64,000 nt of DNA, from NCBI RefSeq assembly GCF_039535115.1, contig NZ_BAAAWO010000001.1, positions 372,001-436,000 on the forward strand, given 5' to 3'. The translations under genes were made by a program, and so were the position numbers. This DNA comes from Paeniglutamicibacter sulfureus (GTDB lineage: Bacteria; Actinomycetota; Actinomycetes; Actinomycetales; Micrococcaceae). This document shows, piece by piece, positions 43,106-53,976 of this stretch (positions are counted from its first letter, which is position 1; the number at the start of each line of letters is the position of its first letter). The notes under the pieces are model-generated. The model worked only from the letters and a program-made list of their open reading frames with translations, made no database searches and was not told the DNA's origin.

Positions 43106-46100
43106 ATGACCAGCTACCCCAAGGCCTCGACCGACCCGCATGGCACAACGCCATCCTCTCCCCGCTTCCCGGAGATCGAGGAACGGGTCCTTTCCTACTG
43201 GAAGAACGATGAGACCTTCCAGGCCTCCATCGACGCCCGCGATGCCGGTGTCGACGGGGCCAACGAGTTCGTCTTCTACGACGGCCCGCCCTTCGCCAAC
43301 GGCCTGCCGCACTACGGGCACCTGCTCACCGGGTACGTCAAGGACCTGGTCGCCCGCTACCAGACGCAGCGCGGCTCGCGCGTGGAGCGCCGCTTCGGCT
43401 GGGACACCCACGGGCTGCCGGCCGAGCTCGAGGCCATGAAGCAGCTGGGGATGAGCGACAAGGCGCAGATCGAGGCCATGGGCATCGACAAGTTCAACGA
43501 CGCCTGCCGCAGCTCGGTGATGAAGTACGCCGGCGAATGGCAGGACTACGTCACACGCCAGGCACGCTGGGTCGACTTCGAGAACGACTACAAGACGCTG
43601 AACGTCGAGTACATGGAATCGGTCATCTGGGCCTTCAAGCAGCTTTCCGAGAAGGGCCTGACCTACAAGGGCTTCCGCGTGCTGCCGTATTGCTGGAAGG
43701 ACGAGACCCCGCTGTCCAACCACGAGCTGCGCATGGACGACGACGTGTACAAGGACCGCCAGGACCAGACCGTCACCGTCTCCTTCCCGCTGCTGGCCGG
43801 CGACACGGAAATCTCCCGGGAGCTCGCCGGAGTGCAGGCCCTGGCCTGGACCACCACCCCCTGGACGCTGCCGACCAACATGGCCCTGGCCGTGGGCCCC
43901 GACGTTGTCTACGTCGTGGTGCCCGCCGGCGAGAACGGCGTGAAGGCCTCGGCGGCAACCGGCAGCTTCCTGCTGGCCGAGGACCTGCTCGGCTCCTACG
44001 CCAAGGACCTGGGATACGCGGATGCCGCCGCGGCCGCCGCCGCCATCACCTCCCGCCATGCCGGAAAGGACCTGGCCGGGATCAGGTACGCGCCGCTCTG
44101 GGACACCTTCGCCGACGCGGAGACCTGGGGCACGGCCAACGCCTGGCAGCTCCTGGTCGCCGACTACGTCACCACCACCGACGGCACCGGCATCGTCCAC
44201 CAGGCCCCCGCCTACGGCGAGGAGGACCAGAAGATCTGCGAGTCCGCCGGCATCCCGGTGATCCTCTCGATCGACGAGGGCGCGAAGTTCCTGCCGGTGT
44301 TCAAGTCCGGGCCGCTGGCCGGCATCGTGGGCGTGCAGGTGTTCGAGGCCAACAAGGCCATCACCAACGTGCTCAAGAACGACGCGCGGCTGATCAAGCA
44401 GGCCTCCTACGTGCACTCCTACCCGCACTGCTGGCGCTGCCGCACCCCGCTGATCTACCGCGCCATCTCCTCCTGGTACGTCCAGGTCACCAAGGTGAAG
44501 GACCGGATGCTGGAGCTGAACCAGCAGATCAACTGGATCCCGGAGAACGTGAAGGACGGCCAGTTCGGCAAGTGGCTGGCCAACGCGCGGGACTGGTCGA
44601 TCAGCCGCAACCGCTACTGGGGATCCCCGATCCCGGTGTGGGAATGCGACGGCGCCGAATGCACCCACAGCGAGGTCCACGGCTCCCTGGAAGAGATCAA
44701 GGCCGCCTTCGGGCGCCTGCCGCTGAACAACGAGGGGCAGCCTGACCTGCACCGCCCGTTCATCGACGACCTTCTCCGCCCGCACGAGGGCTGCGCCGAA
44801 AACGGCACGCTGCGCCGCGTGGAGGACGTGTTGGATGTGTGGTTCGACTCCGGGTCGATGCCCTACGCCCAGGCGCACTACCCGTTCGAGAACAAGGACT
44901 GGTTCGACACCCACCACCCGGCGGACTTCATCGTCGAGTACATCGGCCAGACCCGCGGCTGGTTCTACACCATGCACGTGCTCTCCACCGCGCTCTTCGA
45001 CCGCCCCGCGTACAAGAACGTGATCAGCCACGGCATCGTGCTGGGCAGTGACGGGCAGAAGATGTCCAAGTCGCTGAAGAACTACCCGGACGTCAACGAG
45101 GTGCTGGACCGCGACGGCTCCGACGCGATGCGCTGGTTCCTGATGGCCTCCCCGATCCTGCGCGGCGGCAACCTGGTCGTCACCGAACAGGGCATCCGCG
45201 AGGGCGTGCGCCAGGTCCTGCTGCCGATGTGGAACGTCTGGCACTTCTTCTCCCTGTACACCAACGCGGCCAACGGGGGATCGGGCTACGAGGCGAAGAT
45301 CGCCCACAGCTCCGAGGATCCGCTGGATGCGTACATGCTCGCTGCCACCGGCGACCTGGTCCGCGAGGTCACCGCCTCGCTGGATGCCTACGACATCTCC
45401 GAGGCCGCCGAAACGATCCGCCGCTACATGGACACGCTGACCAACTGGTACGTGCGCCGGAGCCGCCAGCGCTTCTTCGACGAGGACACCCGGGCCTTCG
45501 ACACCCTGTACACCGCACTGGAGACCCTCACCCGCGTCGCGGCCCCGCTGCTGCCGCTGGCGGCCGAGGAAATCTGGCGCGGGCTCACCGGGGGCCGCTC
45601 GGTGCACCTGGCGCAATGGCCCGACGCGGAGCTCTTCGTCCGCAACGACGACCTGGTTGCCGCGATGGAGACCACCCGCAAGATCGCCTCGGTCGGCTCC
45701 TCGCTGCGCAAGGCCGCGAACCTGCGCGTGCGCCTGCCGCTGGCCGGCATGAGCGTCGCGGTGCCGAACGTCGCCGCGCTCGAAGGCACCTTCGCCGGCA
45801 TCATCAAGGACGAGCTGAACCTGCGCTCGCTCACGCTCATCGACGCCGCCGACGCCAACGCCGCCGAGTACGGCATCAGCCAGCGCCTGGTCGTCAACGC
45901 GCGCGCCGCGGGCCCGCGCCTGGGCAAGAACGTGCAGGTGGCCATCAAGGGCGCCAAGTCCGGGGACTGGTCGGTGGACGACGACGGAACCGTCACCGCC
46001 GGGGGACTGGGCCTGGAGGAACACGAGTACACGCTCGAAACCGTCGTGGAGGCCTCCGAAGGCGAAAACTCCATCGCCGCGGCCGTGCTGCCCGGCGGCG

Positions 46101-46411
46101 GCTTCCTGGTGCTCGACACGCAAGTCACCCCGGAACTCGCGGCGGAGGGAACGGCGCGGGACATGATCCGCGCCATCCAGTCCGCCCGCAAGGACGCCGA
46201 CCTGCTGGTCGGGGACCGCATCCGCACCGAGATCACCGCCGACGCCGCCACCGTGGCGGCGCTGCACGCCAACGCCGAGCTCATCAAGGGCGAAACGCTC
46301 AGCCTCGGGCTCGTCCTGGTGACCGCATCCGACGGGGAAGCCCCCGTGGTCAGCGTCGAAACCGTGGCCGCGGCCGAAGCCGCCGAGAACGAAATGGGAC
46401 CCAACACATGA
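43106..46411 (+). CDS. ileS: Isoleucyl-tRNA synthetase (type 2)
   Basis: A 1101-residue class I synthetase charging tRNA-Ile. The HIGH motif variant is [10 protein letters not shown] near residue 66 and KMSKS is [12 protein letters not shown] near 650; the editing domain lies between. The C-terminal anticodon domain extends to about 1000 and is followed by the DUF5915-type end typical of long, eukaryote-like IleS2, a type often less sensitive to mupirocin. AGGA precedes the ATG by nine bases. It is controlled by the T-box upstream and overlaps folC (ATGA). Confidence 0.97.
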   Translation: MTSYPKASTDPHGTTPSSPRFPEIEERVLSYWKNDETFQASIDARDAGVDGANEFVFYDGPPFANGLPHYGHLLTGYVKDLVARYQTQRGSRVERRFGWDTHGLPAELEAMKQLGMSDKAQIEAMGIDKFNDACRSSVMKYAGEWQDYVTRQARWVDFENDYKTLNVEYMESVIWAFKQLSEKGLTYKGFRVLPYCWKDETPLSNHELRMDDDVYKDRQDQTVTVSFPLLAGDTEISRELAGVQALAWTTTPWTLPTNMALAVGPDVVYVVVPAGENGVKASAATGSFLLAEDLLGSYAKDLGYADAAAAAAAITSRHAGKDLAGIRYAPLWDTFADAETWGTANAWQLLVADYVTTTDGTGIVHQAPAYGEEDQKICESAGIPVILSIDEGAKFLPVFKSGPLAGIVGVQVFEANKAITNVLKNDARLIKQASYVHSYPHCWRCRTPLIYRAISSWYVQVTKVKDRMLELNQQINWIPENVKDGQFGKWLANARDWSISRNRYWGSPIPVWECDGAECTHSEVHGSLEEIKAAFGRLPLNNEGQPDLHRPFIDDLLRPHEGCAENGTLRRVEDVLDVWFDSGSMPYAQAHYPFENKDWFDTHHPADFIVEYIGQTRGWFYTMHVLSTALFDRPAYKNVISHGIVLGSDGQKMSKSLKNYPDVNEVLDRDGSDAMRWFLMASPILRGGNLVVTEQGIREGVRQVLLPMWNVWHFFSLYTNAANGGSGYEAKIAHSSEDPLDAYMLAATGDLVREVTASLDAYDISEAAETIRRYMDTLTNWYVRRSRQRFFDEDTRAFDTLYTALETLTRVAAPLLPLAAEEIWRGLTGGRSVHLAQWPDAELFVRNDDLVAAMETTRKIASVGSSLRKAANLRVRLPLAGMSVAVPNVAALEGTFAGIIKDELNLRSLTLIDAADANAAEYGISQRLVVNARAAGPRLGKNVQVAIKGAKSGDWSVDDDGTVTAGGLGLEEHEYTLETVVEASEGENSIAAAVLPGGGFLVLDTQVTPELAAEGTARDMIRAIQSARKDADLLVGDRIRTEITADAATVAALHANAELIKGETLSLGLVLVTASDGEAPVVSVETVAAAEAAENEMGPNT

Positions 46412-47772
46412 GCAACACCTTTGACAGGTTCTCCGTGGAGAGCGTGTACGCCGAGCTTTTGGCGCGCGCCCCGGAAAACAAGATCGAGCCGCGCATGGAG
46501 CCCATGCGCCGGGCCATGGAGATCCTGGGGGAGCCGAACAAGGCCTTCCCGATCATCCACGTCACCGGCACCAACGGGAAGACCTCCACGGCGCGGATGA
46601 TCGAGTCCCTGCTGCGCGCCCACGACCTGCGCACCGGGCGCTACTCCTCCCCGCACCTTAATTCGGTCACCGAGCGCATCGCGATCGACGGCGAATCGGT
46701 GGACGATGCGACCTTCGTGCGGATCTGGGACGAGATCCGCCCCTACCTGCAGATCGTCGACGACGAGCTCACCGCCAAGGGCGAAAACCGGCTGACGTAC
46801 TTCGAGGCCGTCACCATCCTGGGCTTCGCGATCTTCGCCGACACCCCGGTGGATGTGGCGATCATCGAGGTGGGCCTGGGCGGCATCACCGACGCCACCA
46901 ACGTGGGCGACGGGCAGGTCTCCGTGGTGACCCCGATCTCACTTGACCACACCGAGCTGCTGGGCGACACCGTCGAGCTGATCGCCACCGAGAAGGCGGG
47001 CATCATCAAGCCCGGCGGCTTCCTGGTCTCCTCCGCGCAACCGGCAGCCGCCGCCCAGGTGCTGTTGGAGAAGGCCCGCGAACTCGAAACGCCCTACCGC
47101 TTCGAGGGCGTGGAGTTCGGCGTCGAGAACCGCACGGTCGCCGTCGGCGGCCAGCAGCTGGACATCCAGGGCCTGGCCGGGCGCTACCCGGGCATCCTGC
47201 TGCCGCTGCACGGCGAGCACCAGGCGCAGAACGCCGCCGTCGCCCTGGCCGCGGTGGAGGCGTTCATCGGCGGCGGGGAAACCGCGCTGAACCACGATTT
47301 GGTGATGGAGGGCTTCGGGGCCGCCACCAGCCCCGGGCGCCTGGAAGTCATCCGCAAGGCCCCGACCGTGCTGCTGGACGCCGGGCACAACCCCGACGGC
47401 ATCCGCGCCTCCGCGGCCGCGGTGAAGGAGTCCTTCGGCTTCACCAAGCTGGTGCTGGTCATCGGGATCCTGGCCGAGAAGGACGCACCGGCCATGCTCG
47501 CGCAGCTGCGCGAGTCCTATCTGGACCTCACCGAGGACATCTGCATCACCCAGTCCAATTCCCCGCGCGCCATCCCCGCCGGGGAACTGGCGGGAATGGC
47601 GCTGGAGGCCGGGTTCAACGAGGAGGACCTCTTCGTCACCGAGCGCCTGGACGACGCCCTGGAATGGGCGGTGGGACGCTCCGAGGCCGGCGAGGACTTC
47701 GGCGGCGGCGTGCTGGTGACCGGGTCCATCACCTTGGTGGGCGAGGCCCGCATGCTGCTGGGAGGGGAGTAG
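46408..47772 (+). CDS. folC: Folylpolyglutamate/dihydrofolate synthase
   Basis: A 454-residue Mur-ligase-like enzyme that adds glutamate to folates and makes dihydrofolate. The ATP loop is [13 protein letters not shown] near residue 53; [12 protein letters not shown] and [21 protein letters not shown] follow; the C-terminal domain has [10 protein letters not shown]. The start overlaps the ileS stop by four bases, and DUF4233 and ndk follow, the same order as in mycobacteria. Confidence 0.96.
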   Translation: MSNTFDRFSVESVYAELLARAPENKIEPRMEPMRRAMEILGEPNKAFPIIHVTGTNGKTSTARMIESLLRAHDLRTGRYSSPHLNSVTERIAIDGESVDDATFVRIWDEIRPYLQIVDDELTAKGENRLTYFEAVTILGFAIFADTPVDVAIIEVGLGGITDATNVGDGQVSVVTPISLDHTELLGDTVELIATEKAGIIKPGGFLVSSAQPAAAAQVLLEKARELETPYRFEGVEFGVENRTVAVGGQQLDIQGLAGRYPGILLPLHGEHQAQNAAVALAAVEAFIGGGETALNHDLVMEGFGAATSPGRLEVIRKAPTVLLDAGHNPDGIRASAAAVKESFGFTKLVLVIGILAEKDAPAMLAQLRESYLDLTEDICITQSNSPRAIPAGELAGMALEAGFNEEDLFVTERLDDALEWAVGRSEAGEDFGGGVLVTGSITLVGEARMLLGGE

Positions 47773-47776
47773 GAAC

Positions 47777-48238
47777 ATGGCGAAAATGACCAAGGCGCAA
47801 CGTGAATGGCGCCCGGGACAGCCCAAGAAGCCCCGCTCAACCCGTGTGATGTTCGCCTCCACCGTGCTGACGCTCGAGGCGTTCCTGGCGATCTTCGTCG
47901 CACTCACACTCTTCGGGCTCAAGCGCGCTGAATGGTCACCGGCACTGGTGCTCGGTGCCGGTGCCGCGGTCGCGCTGGTGTGCCTGCTCACCTGCGCGCT
48001 GCTCAAGAAACCGCTGGGATTCGCCATCGGCTGGGCGCTGCAGCTGCTGTTCATCTTTACCGGGTTCCTGCTGACTTCGATGTTCTTCATCGGGGCCGCG
48101 TTCGCCCTGACCTGGTGGTACGCAGTCACCAAGGGCAGGGCCATGGACCTGGAGACGGCCCGCCGTGCCCGCGAGCAGGCCGCCTGGGATGCGGCGCACC
48201 CGCAGGAAGGTCCCGGCGCGGAGCCGGCCCAACCGTAG
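47777..48238 (+). CDS. DUF4233 membrane protein
   Basis: A 153-residue integral membrane protein with a basic N-terminus and four predicted helices between about residues 22 and 118 (MFASTVLTLEAFLAIFVALT first). It sits between folC and ndk, its conserved place in actinobacteria (Rv2446c in Mtb). Function unknown. GGGGAG lies before the ATG and the gap from folC is four bases, so translation is coupled. Confidence 0.9.
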   Translation: MAKMTKAQREWRPGQPKKPRSTRVMFASTVLTLEAFLAIFVALTLFGLKRAEWSPALVLGAGAAVALVCLLTCALLKKPLGFAIGWALQLLFIFTGFLLTSMFFIGAAFALTWWYAVTKGRAMDLETARRAREQAAWDAAHPQEGPGAEPAQP

Positions 48239-48288
48239 AATCAATACCGACGACAACTTGCACCACCACGACAAAAGGAGCCGCACCC

Positions 48289-48705
48289 ATGGCCATTGAA
48301 CGCACCCTGATCCTCATCAAGCCCGACGGCGTCAAGCGCCAGCTGACCGGCCAGATCCTTTCCCGCATCGAGGCCAAGGGCTACGTGATCGCCGAGCTCA
48401 AGCAGGTGGCCGCAACCCGCGAACTGCTCGAGGCACACTACGAGGAGCACGTGGGCAAGCCGTTCTACGAGCCGCTGGTCGAGTTCATGCTCTCCGGCCC
48501 CTTGGTGGCGGTCATCGCCGAGGGCCACAACGTGATCCCCGGCTTCCGCTCGCTGGCCGGCACCACCGACCCGACCACCGCCGCCCCGGGCACCATCCGC
48601 GGCGACCTGGGCCGCGACTGGGGCCTGAAGGTCCAGCAGAACCTGGTCCACGGCTCGGACTCGGTCGAATCGGCCACCCGCGAAATCGGCATCTGGTTCT
48701 CCTAA
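48289..48705 (+). CDS. ndk: Nucleoside diphosphate kinase
   Basis: A 138-residue kinase moving phosphate between nucleoside tri- and diphosphates. Motifs: TLILIKPDGVKR, FYEPLVEFMLSGP, and the active-site His in NLVHGSDSVESA (about residue 119). AAAAGGAG is eight bases before the ATG. It is the last gene of the ileS-folC-DUF4233-ndk run and is followed by a strong hairpin. Confidence 0.97.
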   Translation: MAIERTLILIKPDGVKRQLTGQILSRIEAKGYVIAELKQVAATRELLEAHYEEHVGKPFYEPLVEFMLSGPLVAVIAEGHNVIPGFRSLAGTTDPTTAAPGTIRGDLGRDWGLKVQQNLVHGSDSVESATREIGIWFS

Positions 48706-48735
48706 CCTCCGGACCACCCCCCAAGCCGTACGAAA

Positions 48736-48777
48736 GAGGGCCCGTCGTTTCCACGCGAGTGGAAACGACGGGCCCTC
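48736..48777. terminator. Terminator between ndk and DUF2809
   Basis: A perfect 19-bp stem (GAGGGCCCGTCGTTTCCAC and complement) with a GCGA loop, followed by CCGTCTTGTC, between convergent ndk and DUF2809 genes. It probably works for both. Confidence 0.85.
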
Positions 48778-48808
48778 CCGTCTTGTCCTCGGCAGGTCGT
48801 GATCGGGT

Positions 48809-49240
48809 CTAGGCCGCCGGCCTGGCCCGGATCCTGCCCAGCAGCATGTCGATGCCCAAGGCCAATGCTGCCCCGATTGCGTAGGCCACCAGGTCCAGGG
48901 GCGCGAAGCCGGTGCCCAGCACCAGCCGGATGGGCCCGAAGACCCGCGCCAGATCCGCCGGAATCGCGGTGAGCTGCAGCAACTCAATGAGTACGCAAAG
49001 AACCAGGGCGATGGAGGCGTTGGACCAGCGGGCAGCCTGTGGGCGCAGTACCGTGAGCAGTACGTACACCAGCACCGCGTAGAGCACCCCGCCGGCGAGG
49101 TCTGCGGCCAGGCCGGTGCCTCCGAAACGCGAGGCCAGTCCCACGACAATGACCGGGAGCACCCAGGCCGCCGCCGCCAGCCGCCGGGTCCTGGCCCCTC
49201 GGTGTTCGCCGGTGTGCGTCCTAGGCGCCGACAAAGGCAC
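48809..49240 (-). CDS. DUF2809 (YjgA-like/VanZ-like) membrane protein
   Basis: A 143-residue protein with about four helices. VIVVGLASRFGG, the middle LCVLIELLQLTAIP and the end GTGFAPLDLVAYAIGAALALG match the DUF2809 pattern, distantly like VanZ. Function unknown. The start is a GTG at 49240 inside the end of the VKOR gene (20-base overlap), so the two are translationally coupled. The ribosome-binding site is weak. Confidence 0.8.
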   Translation of the reverse strand: MPLSAPRTHTGEHRGARTRRLAAAAWVLPVIVVGLASRFGGTGLAADLAGGVLYAVLVYVLLTVLRPQAARWSNASIALVLCVLIELLQLTAIPADLARVFGPIRLVLGTGFAPLDLVAYAIGAALALGIDMLLGRIRARPAA

Positions 49241-49850
49241 CGGGGAAGCGCAGGACGACGGTTGCAGCGGTGATGAGAAGCAGCACGATGACAGCGACCC
49301 AGGTCCATTCGCCCGCCACGCGCCGCAGCGCCGAAGGAGCGGGAAGCACGCCGTGGGCGATGTTGCGCGCCGTGGTGTAGAGGAACATCGGGATCATCAT
49401 CGCCCAGACGACCATGCAGTAAGGGCACAGGGCGTTGATCTCGTAGAGGGCCTGGGACCAGAGCCACACGATGAAGACCATTGCCAGGGTGACGCCCACC
49501 TGCACGCCGACCCAGTACCAGCGCGCGAAGCGCGCCCCGGCGAGCAATGCCATGCCGATGGTGATCACGATGCCGAAGCCCACGATGCCCAGGAAGGGAT
49601 TGGGAAAGCCCAGCAGGGCTGCCTGGGTCGACTTCATGACGGTGCCGCAGGAAACCCACGGATTGAAGTCGCAGCTGGTCACGTAGTCGGGGTCCTTGTA
49701 CAGGGCGATGCGCTCGAGCACCAGGATCCCCGAGGCGACCCAGGCGACCGCGCCGGTGAGCACCAGGAACAGGCCAAAGGGCCGTGCGCGGGCCATGCGC
49801 GGCACGGCGTCCGGTTCGCGTTGCGGTGCTGCTGCTTCGGACAAACTCAT
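49221..49850 (-). CDS. Vitamin K epoxide reductase-family protein
   Basis: A 209-residue membrane protein with five predicted helices. The redox pair CPYC is in INALCPYCMVVW (about residue 143) and the loop pair in SCDFNPWVSCG near 58-66, the four conserved cysteines of bacterial VKOR. In actinobacteria VKOR replaces DsbB: it reoxidises a DsbA-like protein outside the membrane, passing electrons to menaquinone. No dsbA-like exported partner is adjacent; the CPFA protein at 22 kb is cytoplasmic. GGGAG precedes the ATG. Confidence 0.93.
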   Translation of the reverse strand: MSLSEAAAPQREPDAVPRMARARPFGLFLVLTGAVAWVASGILVLERIALYKDPDYVTSCDFNPWVSCGTVMKSTQAALLGFPNPFLGIVGFGIVITIGMALLAGARFARWYWVGVQVGVTLAMVFIVWLWSQALYEINALCPYCMVVWAMMIPMFLYTTARNIAHGVLPAPSALRRVAGEWTWVAVIVLLLITAATVVLRFPGAFVGA

Positions 49851-50418
49851 GGGGGTGCTCCCTCGTGGCGGTTCGTGTTTTCCCCGTTTGCCGCCACCCG
49901 GAAGGTGGCGTGGGCGCCCGGTCGGGCCGGTGTTCGCCGGCGGCCCTAGCTGAAGTCTAGTGGCCCCCGGCGGTGCCGTTCATGCCCCGCGCCGGGGTTG
50001 GCACAAGGGGCGGGGCAAAGCGCGGCAGCCCTCTTGCCGCGCCGAAACCCCTCGGCGGCGTGCTTCGGCGTGTCGATGTGAGACAATTGCAGTGGTTGTT
50101 CGTGGATCCACAGTCTGCTTTCAACCCAACGACAGGCTTTCAAGCCCGATTGCGATGCATCTGCTGCGAAGAGACCGCCTATACGAAGGTCTTCAGCGAA
50201 TACCGCGATATGGTCGCCGCAACGTAAAGCGGCTTGCTTGGAAAAGCGCCGTTGGTCTTGCACGGATGCCGCGCCCCGCAACGGTGGGCGCACCCGGTCA
50301 AGGCAAATCCAAGGATTTCCGCTGGGACACGCGGCCACAAGGCCCGGTCCGGCGAACCAACCAGGGGAGACGCGCTATCTGTGGGAGCAGTCGACCCGCC
50401 GAGGAGCACTCTTTTAAC
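49851..50418. other. Long upstream region of rne
   Basis: About 570 bases between divergent VKOR and rne genes. I see no convincing coding frame. The stretch from about 50080 is lower in GC. Long 5' regions before rne are common because RNase E often controls its own mRNA, so a regulatory leader is plausible; no specific fold or promoter is claimed. Confidence 0.4.
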
Positions 50419-53400
50419 ATGGCATTGAATCGCGACGAATCAAAGGCAGCAATGGGCCAGGGGCCAAAGGGCCGCAGCCGTACCTCCCGCCCCCCGCGCG
50501 GCAACTTCAACGAACCGTCACCGCCGCCCCCGCGCCGGGCCATGACCCTGGCCGAGCTCAACGACGCAGCGGCCGCACCGACGCGCAAGGTGCGCGCCAA
50601 CGTTTCCCCGCGCGCAACCACCGCACGCCGCGCCCCTGCCACCCGGAACGCCCCGGCCAAGGCCGCCACCGTTGAGTCGGTCGTTGCCGAGGCAACCGCC
50701 AAGGCGCAGATCCCGGCACCCGTGGCCGAGGCGGCCAAGGCTCCTGCACGCCGCGGCCCGCGCCGCGCAACCTCCGGGGTCACCTCCCCGGGAGCAGCCG
50801 CAACCGAGGCCCCGGCCGTCATCGAGGCACCTGCCGCGCAGGCCGCAGCCGAGGCCCAGACCGAATCCATAGGCGAGAAGACCGAGGCACCTGCCGCGGA
50901 GGAAACCGCACCCAAGGCAGCCGCCAAGCGCCCTGCCCGGGGACGCGGCCGCAAGGCAACCGCCCCGGCCTCGAACACCGAGGCCCCTGCCGCCGACGAA
51001 GCCCCCGAGGCCCCTGTCACCGAGGCCCCGGCCGAAGCCACCGCGGAACAGGCCGAAGACGCCGAGCCCGCCAAGGCCACCCGTCGCCGCCCGGCCCGTG
51101 GTGGCCGCGGAGCCCGCGCCACCCAGGAGCCGGAAGCCGCGGATGCCGCCGCGGTCCAGGCCCCGGCCGCAGCCGAAGCCAGGATTGTCGAAGCCGATGA
51201 AGACGAGTCAGCAGCCGCGGAAGCCGAGCCGGCGACCATCTCCGATCCGTTCGCCATCCCCGAATCCGCGCTGTCGCTGATCTTCCAGGCACCGAGCATC
51301 CCGGTTGCCGCCAAGGCAACCGACGAGGACGAGCTCGAGGAACCTTCCGGCCGCCGCACCCGCAACGAGGCAGCCCACGCCGATTCCGATGAGGAAAACG
51401 CGGACGGCTCAGGCGTGTCCTCCCGCCGTCGCCGTCGCCGTCGCCGCGGCGAGGCCGACCTGGAATTGGCCGGGGGCTCGGAGAGCGATCCGCCCAACAC
51501 CGTCACCCGGGTCCGTGCCCCGCGCACCACCCTGGAACCGGTGGTCTCCAACAAGGTCACGGCCGTGCGCGGATCCACCCGCCTGGAAGCCAAGCGCCAG
51601 CGCCGCCGCGACTCCCGCGAGTCCGGCCGTCGCCGCCAGGTCATCACCGAGGCCGAGTTCCTGGCCCGCCGCGAATCCGTCGACCGCCAGATGGTAGTGC
51701 GCCAGCGCGAGGACCGCATCCAGATCGGCGTCCTCGAGGACGGCATCCTGGCCGAGCACTTCGTCTCCAAGACCCAGCAGGACTCCCTGATCGGCAACGT
51801 GTATGTCGGCAAGGTGCAGAACGTGCTGCCTTCCATGGAAGCCGCCTTCGTCGACATCGGACGCGGACGCAATGCCGTGCTCTACGCCGGCGAGGTCAAT
51901 TGGGACGTCGCGGGCCTGGACGGCCAGCCGCGCCGCATCGAACACGCCCTGAAGTCAGGGGACACCGTCCTGGTGCAGGTCACCAAGGACCCGGTCGGCC
52001 ACAAGGGCGCCCGCCTCACCAGCCAGATTTCCCTTCCGGGCCGCTACCTGGTCTACGTTCCGGGCGGCTCGATGACGGGCATCTCGCGCAAGCTTCCCGA
52101 CGTGGAGCGCAACCGCCTGAAGAAGATCCTCAAGGACCACCTGCCGGAAAACGCTGGCGTCATCGTGCGCACCGCCGCCGAGGGCGCCTCCGAGGAAGAG
52201 TTGATGAACGACATCAACCGCCTGCGCGCCCAGTGGGAAGGCATCGAGGCCGCCTCGACGTCCACCAAGACGCTGGCACCGGAACTGCTCTACGGGGAAC
52301 CGGACCTGACCATCAAGGTCGTCCGCGACGTCTTCAACGAGGACTTCACCAAGCTGATCGTCTCCGGCGAGGAAGCCTGGGACACCATCGAGGCCTACGT
52401 GACCTACGTGGCCCCGGACCTGGTGTCGCGCCTGGAGAAGTGGGAATCCGACGAGGACATCTTCGGCGCCTTCCGCATGGACGAGCAGATCCACAAGGCC
52501 CTGGACCGCAAGGTCTTCCTGCCCTCGGGCGGTTCGCTGGTCATTGACCGCACCGAGGCCATGACGGTTGTCGACGTGAACACCGGCAAGTACACCGGCT
52601 CGGGCGGAAACCTCGAGGAAACCGTCACCAAGAACAACCTGGAGGCGGCCGAGGAGGTCGTTCGCCAGCTGCGCCTGCGCGACATCGGCGGCATCATCGT
52701 CATCGACTTCATCGACATGGTGCTCGAGTCCAACCGCGACCTGGTGCTCCGCCGCCTGGTCGAGTGCCTGGGCCGCGACCGCACCAAGCACCAGGTTGCC
52801 GAGGTCACCTCACTTGGCCTGGTGCAGATGACGCGCAAGCGCATGGGCACCGGACTGCTGGAGGTCTTCGGTGAGAACTGCGAGGCCTGTGCAGGCCGCG
52901 GCGTGATCACCCACGACGAGCCGGTCGAGCACCGCCGCTCCTTCAACTCGGCAGGTGAGCCGCAAAGTGCCGGCAGCCGCGCCGACCAGAAGCCCTCGCG
53001 GGCCGAACGCCGCCGCCGCAACCGCGGCCCGGAATCCGAGGCGCAGGCCGAGGACCAGGGTGCCGCAACCGCGCACGCCGAGACCAGGGAGCCTGAGGTC
53101 GACGAGGCCAAGGCAACTGCCACGCGCAACGCCTTTGCCACGATCGCCGCGGCCGCACATGCAGCCCACGAACACGACGATGCCGAGGCCGCCGAGAGCG
53201 GTGCCACGCTGACCGTGGCGGGGGAGTCGGTCACGGTTCCCGCTGCGCGCCGCAACCGCCGTGCAGCCTCCTCCGAGGCCGCTGCGCCGTCGCTGACGTT
53301 GGAGAACCTGGAAGCCGCGCTTCCCGACAACTCCCCGGCCGAGGCGCCCGCCGAGACCGAGGAGGGCGAGTCCGCGCAAACGCGTCCGGCACGCACCCGT

Positions 53401-53784
53401 ACCCGCCGCAAGGCCCGTTCCAAGGCTCCCGAGTCGAACGCACCAGCCGCCGGCGAACAGCCGGAGGTTGCTGCCGCGCCGGTGATCTCGGGCGTGGCCG
53501 GGCAGGCGTCCGACGATGCGCCTTCCGAGGCGCCGTCGGCAACGGCAACCAAAAAGACTTCGGGCATCGAGCCGGTGGCGCGCGTCAAGCGCAGCCGCCG
53601 TGCAACGAGCCCGCAGGGTGGATCCGACACCGCAGTTTCTGTGGCATCGGACACGCTGGCGGCATCGGGTACCTCCCATGTCGCTTCGCTCGCTGACCCA
53701 TCCAAGGCCCCACAGCCGCGAATCGCCGCCAATGCGCCGATTATGCTGGGTGTCGGGGTGCCGGTCAAAGAGTTGAAAGAGTAG
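50419..53784 (+). CDS. rne: Ribonuclease E/G family endoribonuclease
   Basis: An 1121-residue RNase E. The catalytic core spans about 420-835: S1 domain VYVGKVQNVLPSMEAAFVDI near 457, DNase-like active site with Asp in VDVNTGKY near 717 and Asp in VIDFIDMVLES near 762, and the zinc-link CEACAGRG near 820. Residues 1-400 and 850-1121 are disordered, Ala/Pro/Glu-rich with basic patches, the sandwich layout of actinobacterial RNase E. It processes rRNA and starts mRNA decay. The ATG at 50419 has GAGGAG about 14 bases upstream. Confidence 0.95.
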   Translation: MALNRDESKAAMGQGPKGRSRTSRPPRGNFNEPSPPPPRRAMTLAELNDAAAAPTRKVRANVSPRATTARRAPATRNAPAKAATVESVVAEATAKAQIPAPVAEAAKAPARRGPRRATSGVTSPGAAATEAPAVIEAPAAQAAAEAQTESIGEKTEAPAAEETAPKAAAKRPARGRGRKATAPASNTEAPAADEAPEAPVTEAPAEATAEQAEDAEPAKATRRRPARGGRGARATQEPEAADAAAVQAPAAAEARIVEADEDESAAAEAEPATISDPFAIPESALSLIFQAPSIPVAAKATDEDELEEPSGRRTRNEAAHADSDEENADGSGVSSRRRRRRRRGEADLELAGGSESDPPNTVTRVRAPRTTLEPVVSNKVTAVRGSTRLEAKRQRRRDSRESGRRRQVITEAEFLARRESVDRQMVVRQREDRIQIGVLEDGILAEHFVSKTQQDSLIGNVYVGKVQNVLPSMEAAFVDIGRGRNAVLYAGEVNWDVAGLDGQPRRIEHALKSGDTVLVQVTKDPVGHKGARLTSQISLPGRYLVYVPGGSMTGISRKLPDVERNRLKKILKDHLPENAGVIVRTAAEGASEEELMNDINRLRAQWEGIEAASTSTKTLAPELLYGEPDLTIKVVRDVFNEDFTKLIVSGEEAWDTIEAYVTYVAPDLVSRLEKWESDEDIFGAFRMDEQIHKALDRKVFLPSGGSLVIDRTEAMTVVDVNTGKYTGSGGNLEETVTKNNLEAAEEVVRQLRLRDIGGIIVIDFIDMVLESNRDLVLRRLVECLGRDRTKHQVAEVTSLGLVQMTRKRMGTGLLEVFGENCEACAGRGVITHDEPVEHRRSFNSAGEPQSAGSRADQKPSRAERRRRNRGPESEAQAEDQGAATAHAETREPEVDEAKATATRNAFATIAAAAHAAHEHDDAEAAESGATLTVAGESVTVPAARRNRRAASSEAAAPSLTLENLEAALPDNSPAEAPAETEEGESAQTRPARTRTRRKARSKAPESNAPAAGEQPEVAAAPVISGVAGQASDDAPSEAPSATATKKTSGIEPVARVKRSRRATSPQGGSDTAVSVASDTLAASGTSHVASLADPSKAPQPRIAANAPIMLGVGVPVKELKE

Positions 53785-53789
53785 GGATC

Positions 53790-53818
53790 TTGACGACTCG
53801 CGGGGCAGGCTGTATTTG
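53790..53818 (+). promoter_or_regulatory. Candidate promoter for rplU-rpmA
   Basis: TTGACG (53790-53795) and TATTTG (53813-53818) with a 17-base spacer lie just after the rne stop. A second weaker pair TTGCCC/TAGTCT (53816-53845) overlaps it. Either would give a leader of over 100 bases for rplU. Confidence 0.45.
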
Positions 53819-53976
53819 CCCCTGCAGCGCTTTTTAGCGTAGTCTAGATCCTCGGTGCGAACGCCAGCTATCGGATTCTTCCGCTCGGCGTGCCAGCACA
53901 GCGCAATCCCCGGTTTCTTTTGGGGTAGTGATGCGCAGCAAGACAGATTGAACGTCGAGTAGAAGTGAGTACCCAC

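Noticed and set aside
43088..46267. A minus-strand open frame of about 1060 codons
   Set aside because: It mirrors ileS, which has all synthetase motifs and a T-box. The antisense product is low-complexity Val/Gly/Arg/His-rich with no known domain.
49973..50227. Possible small gene before rne
   Set aside because: An 84-codon frame exists but has no ribosome-binding site, mixed composition and no recognisable product.
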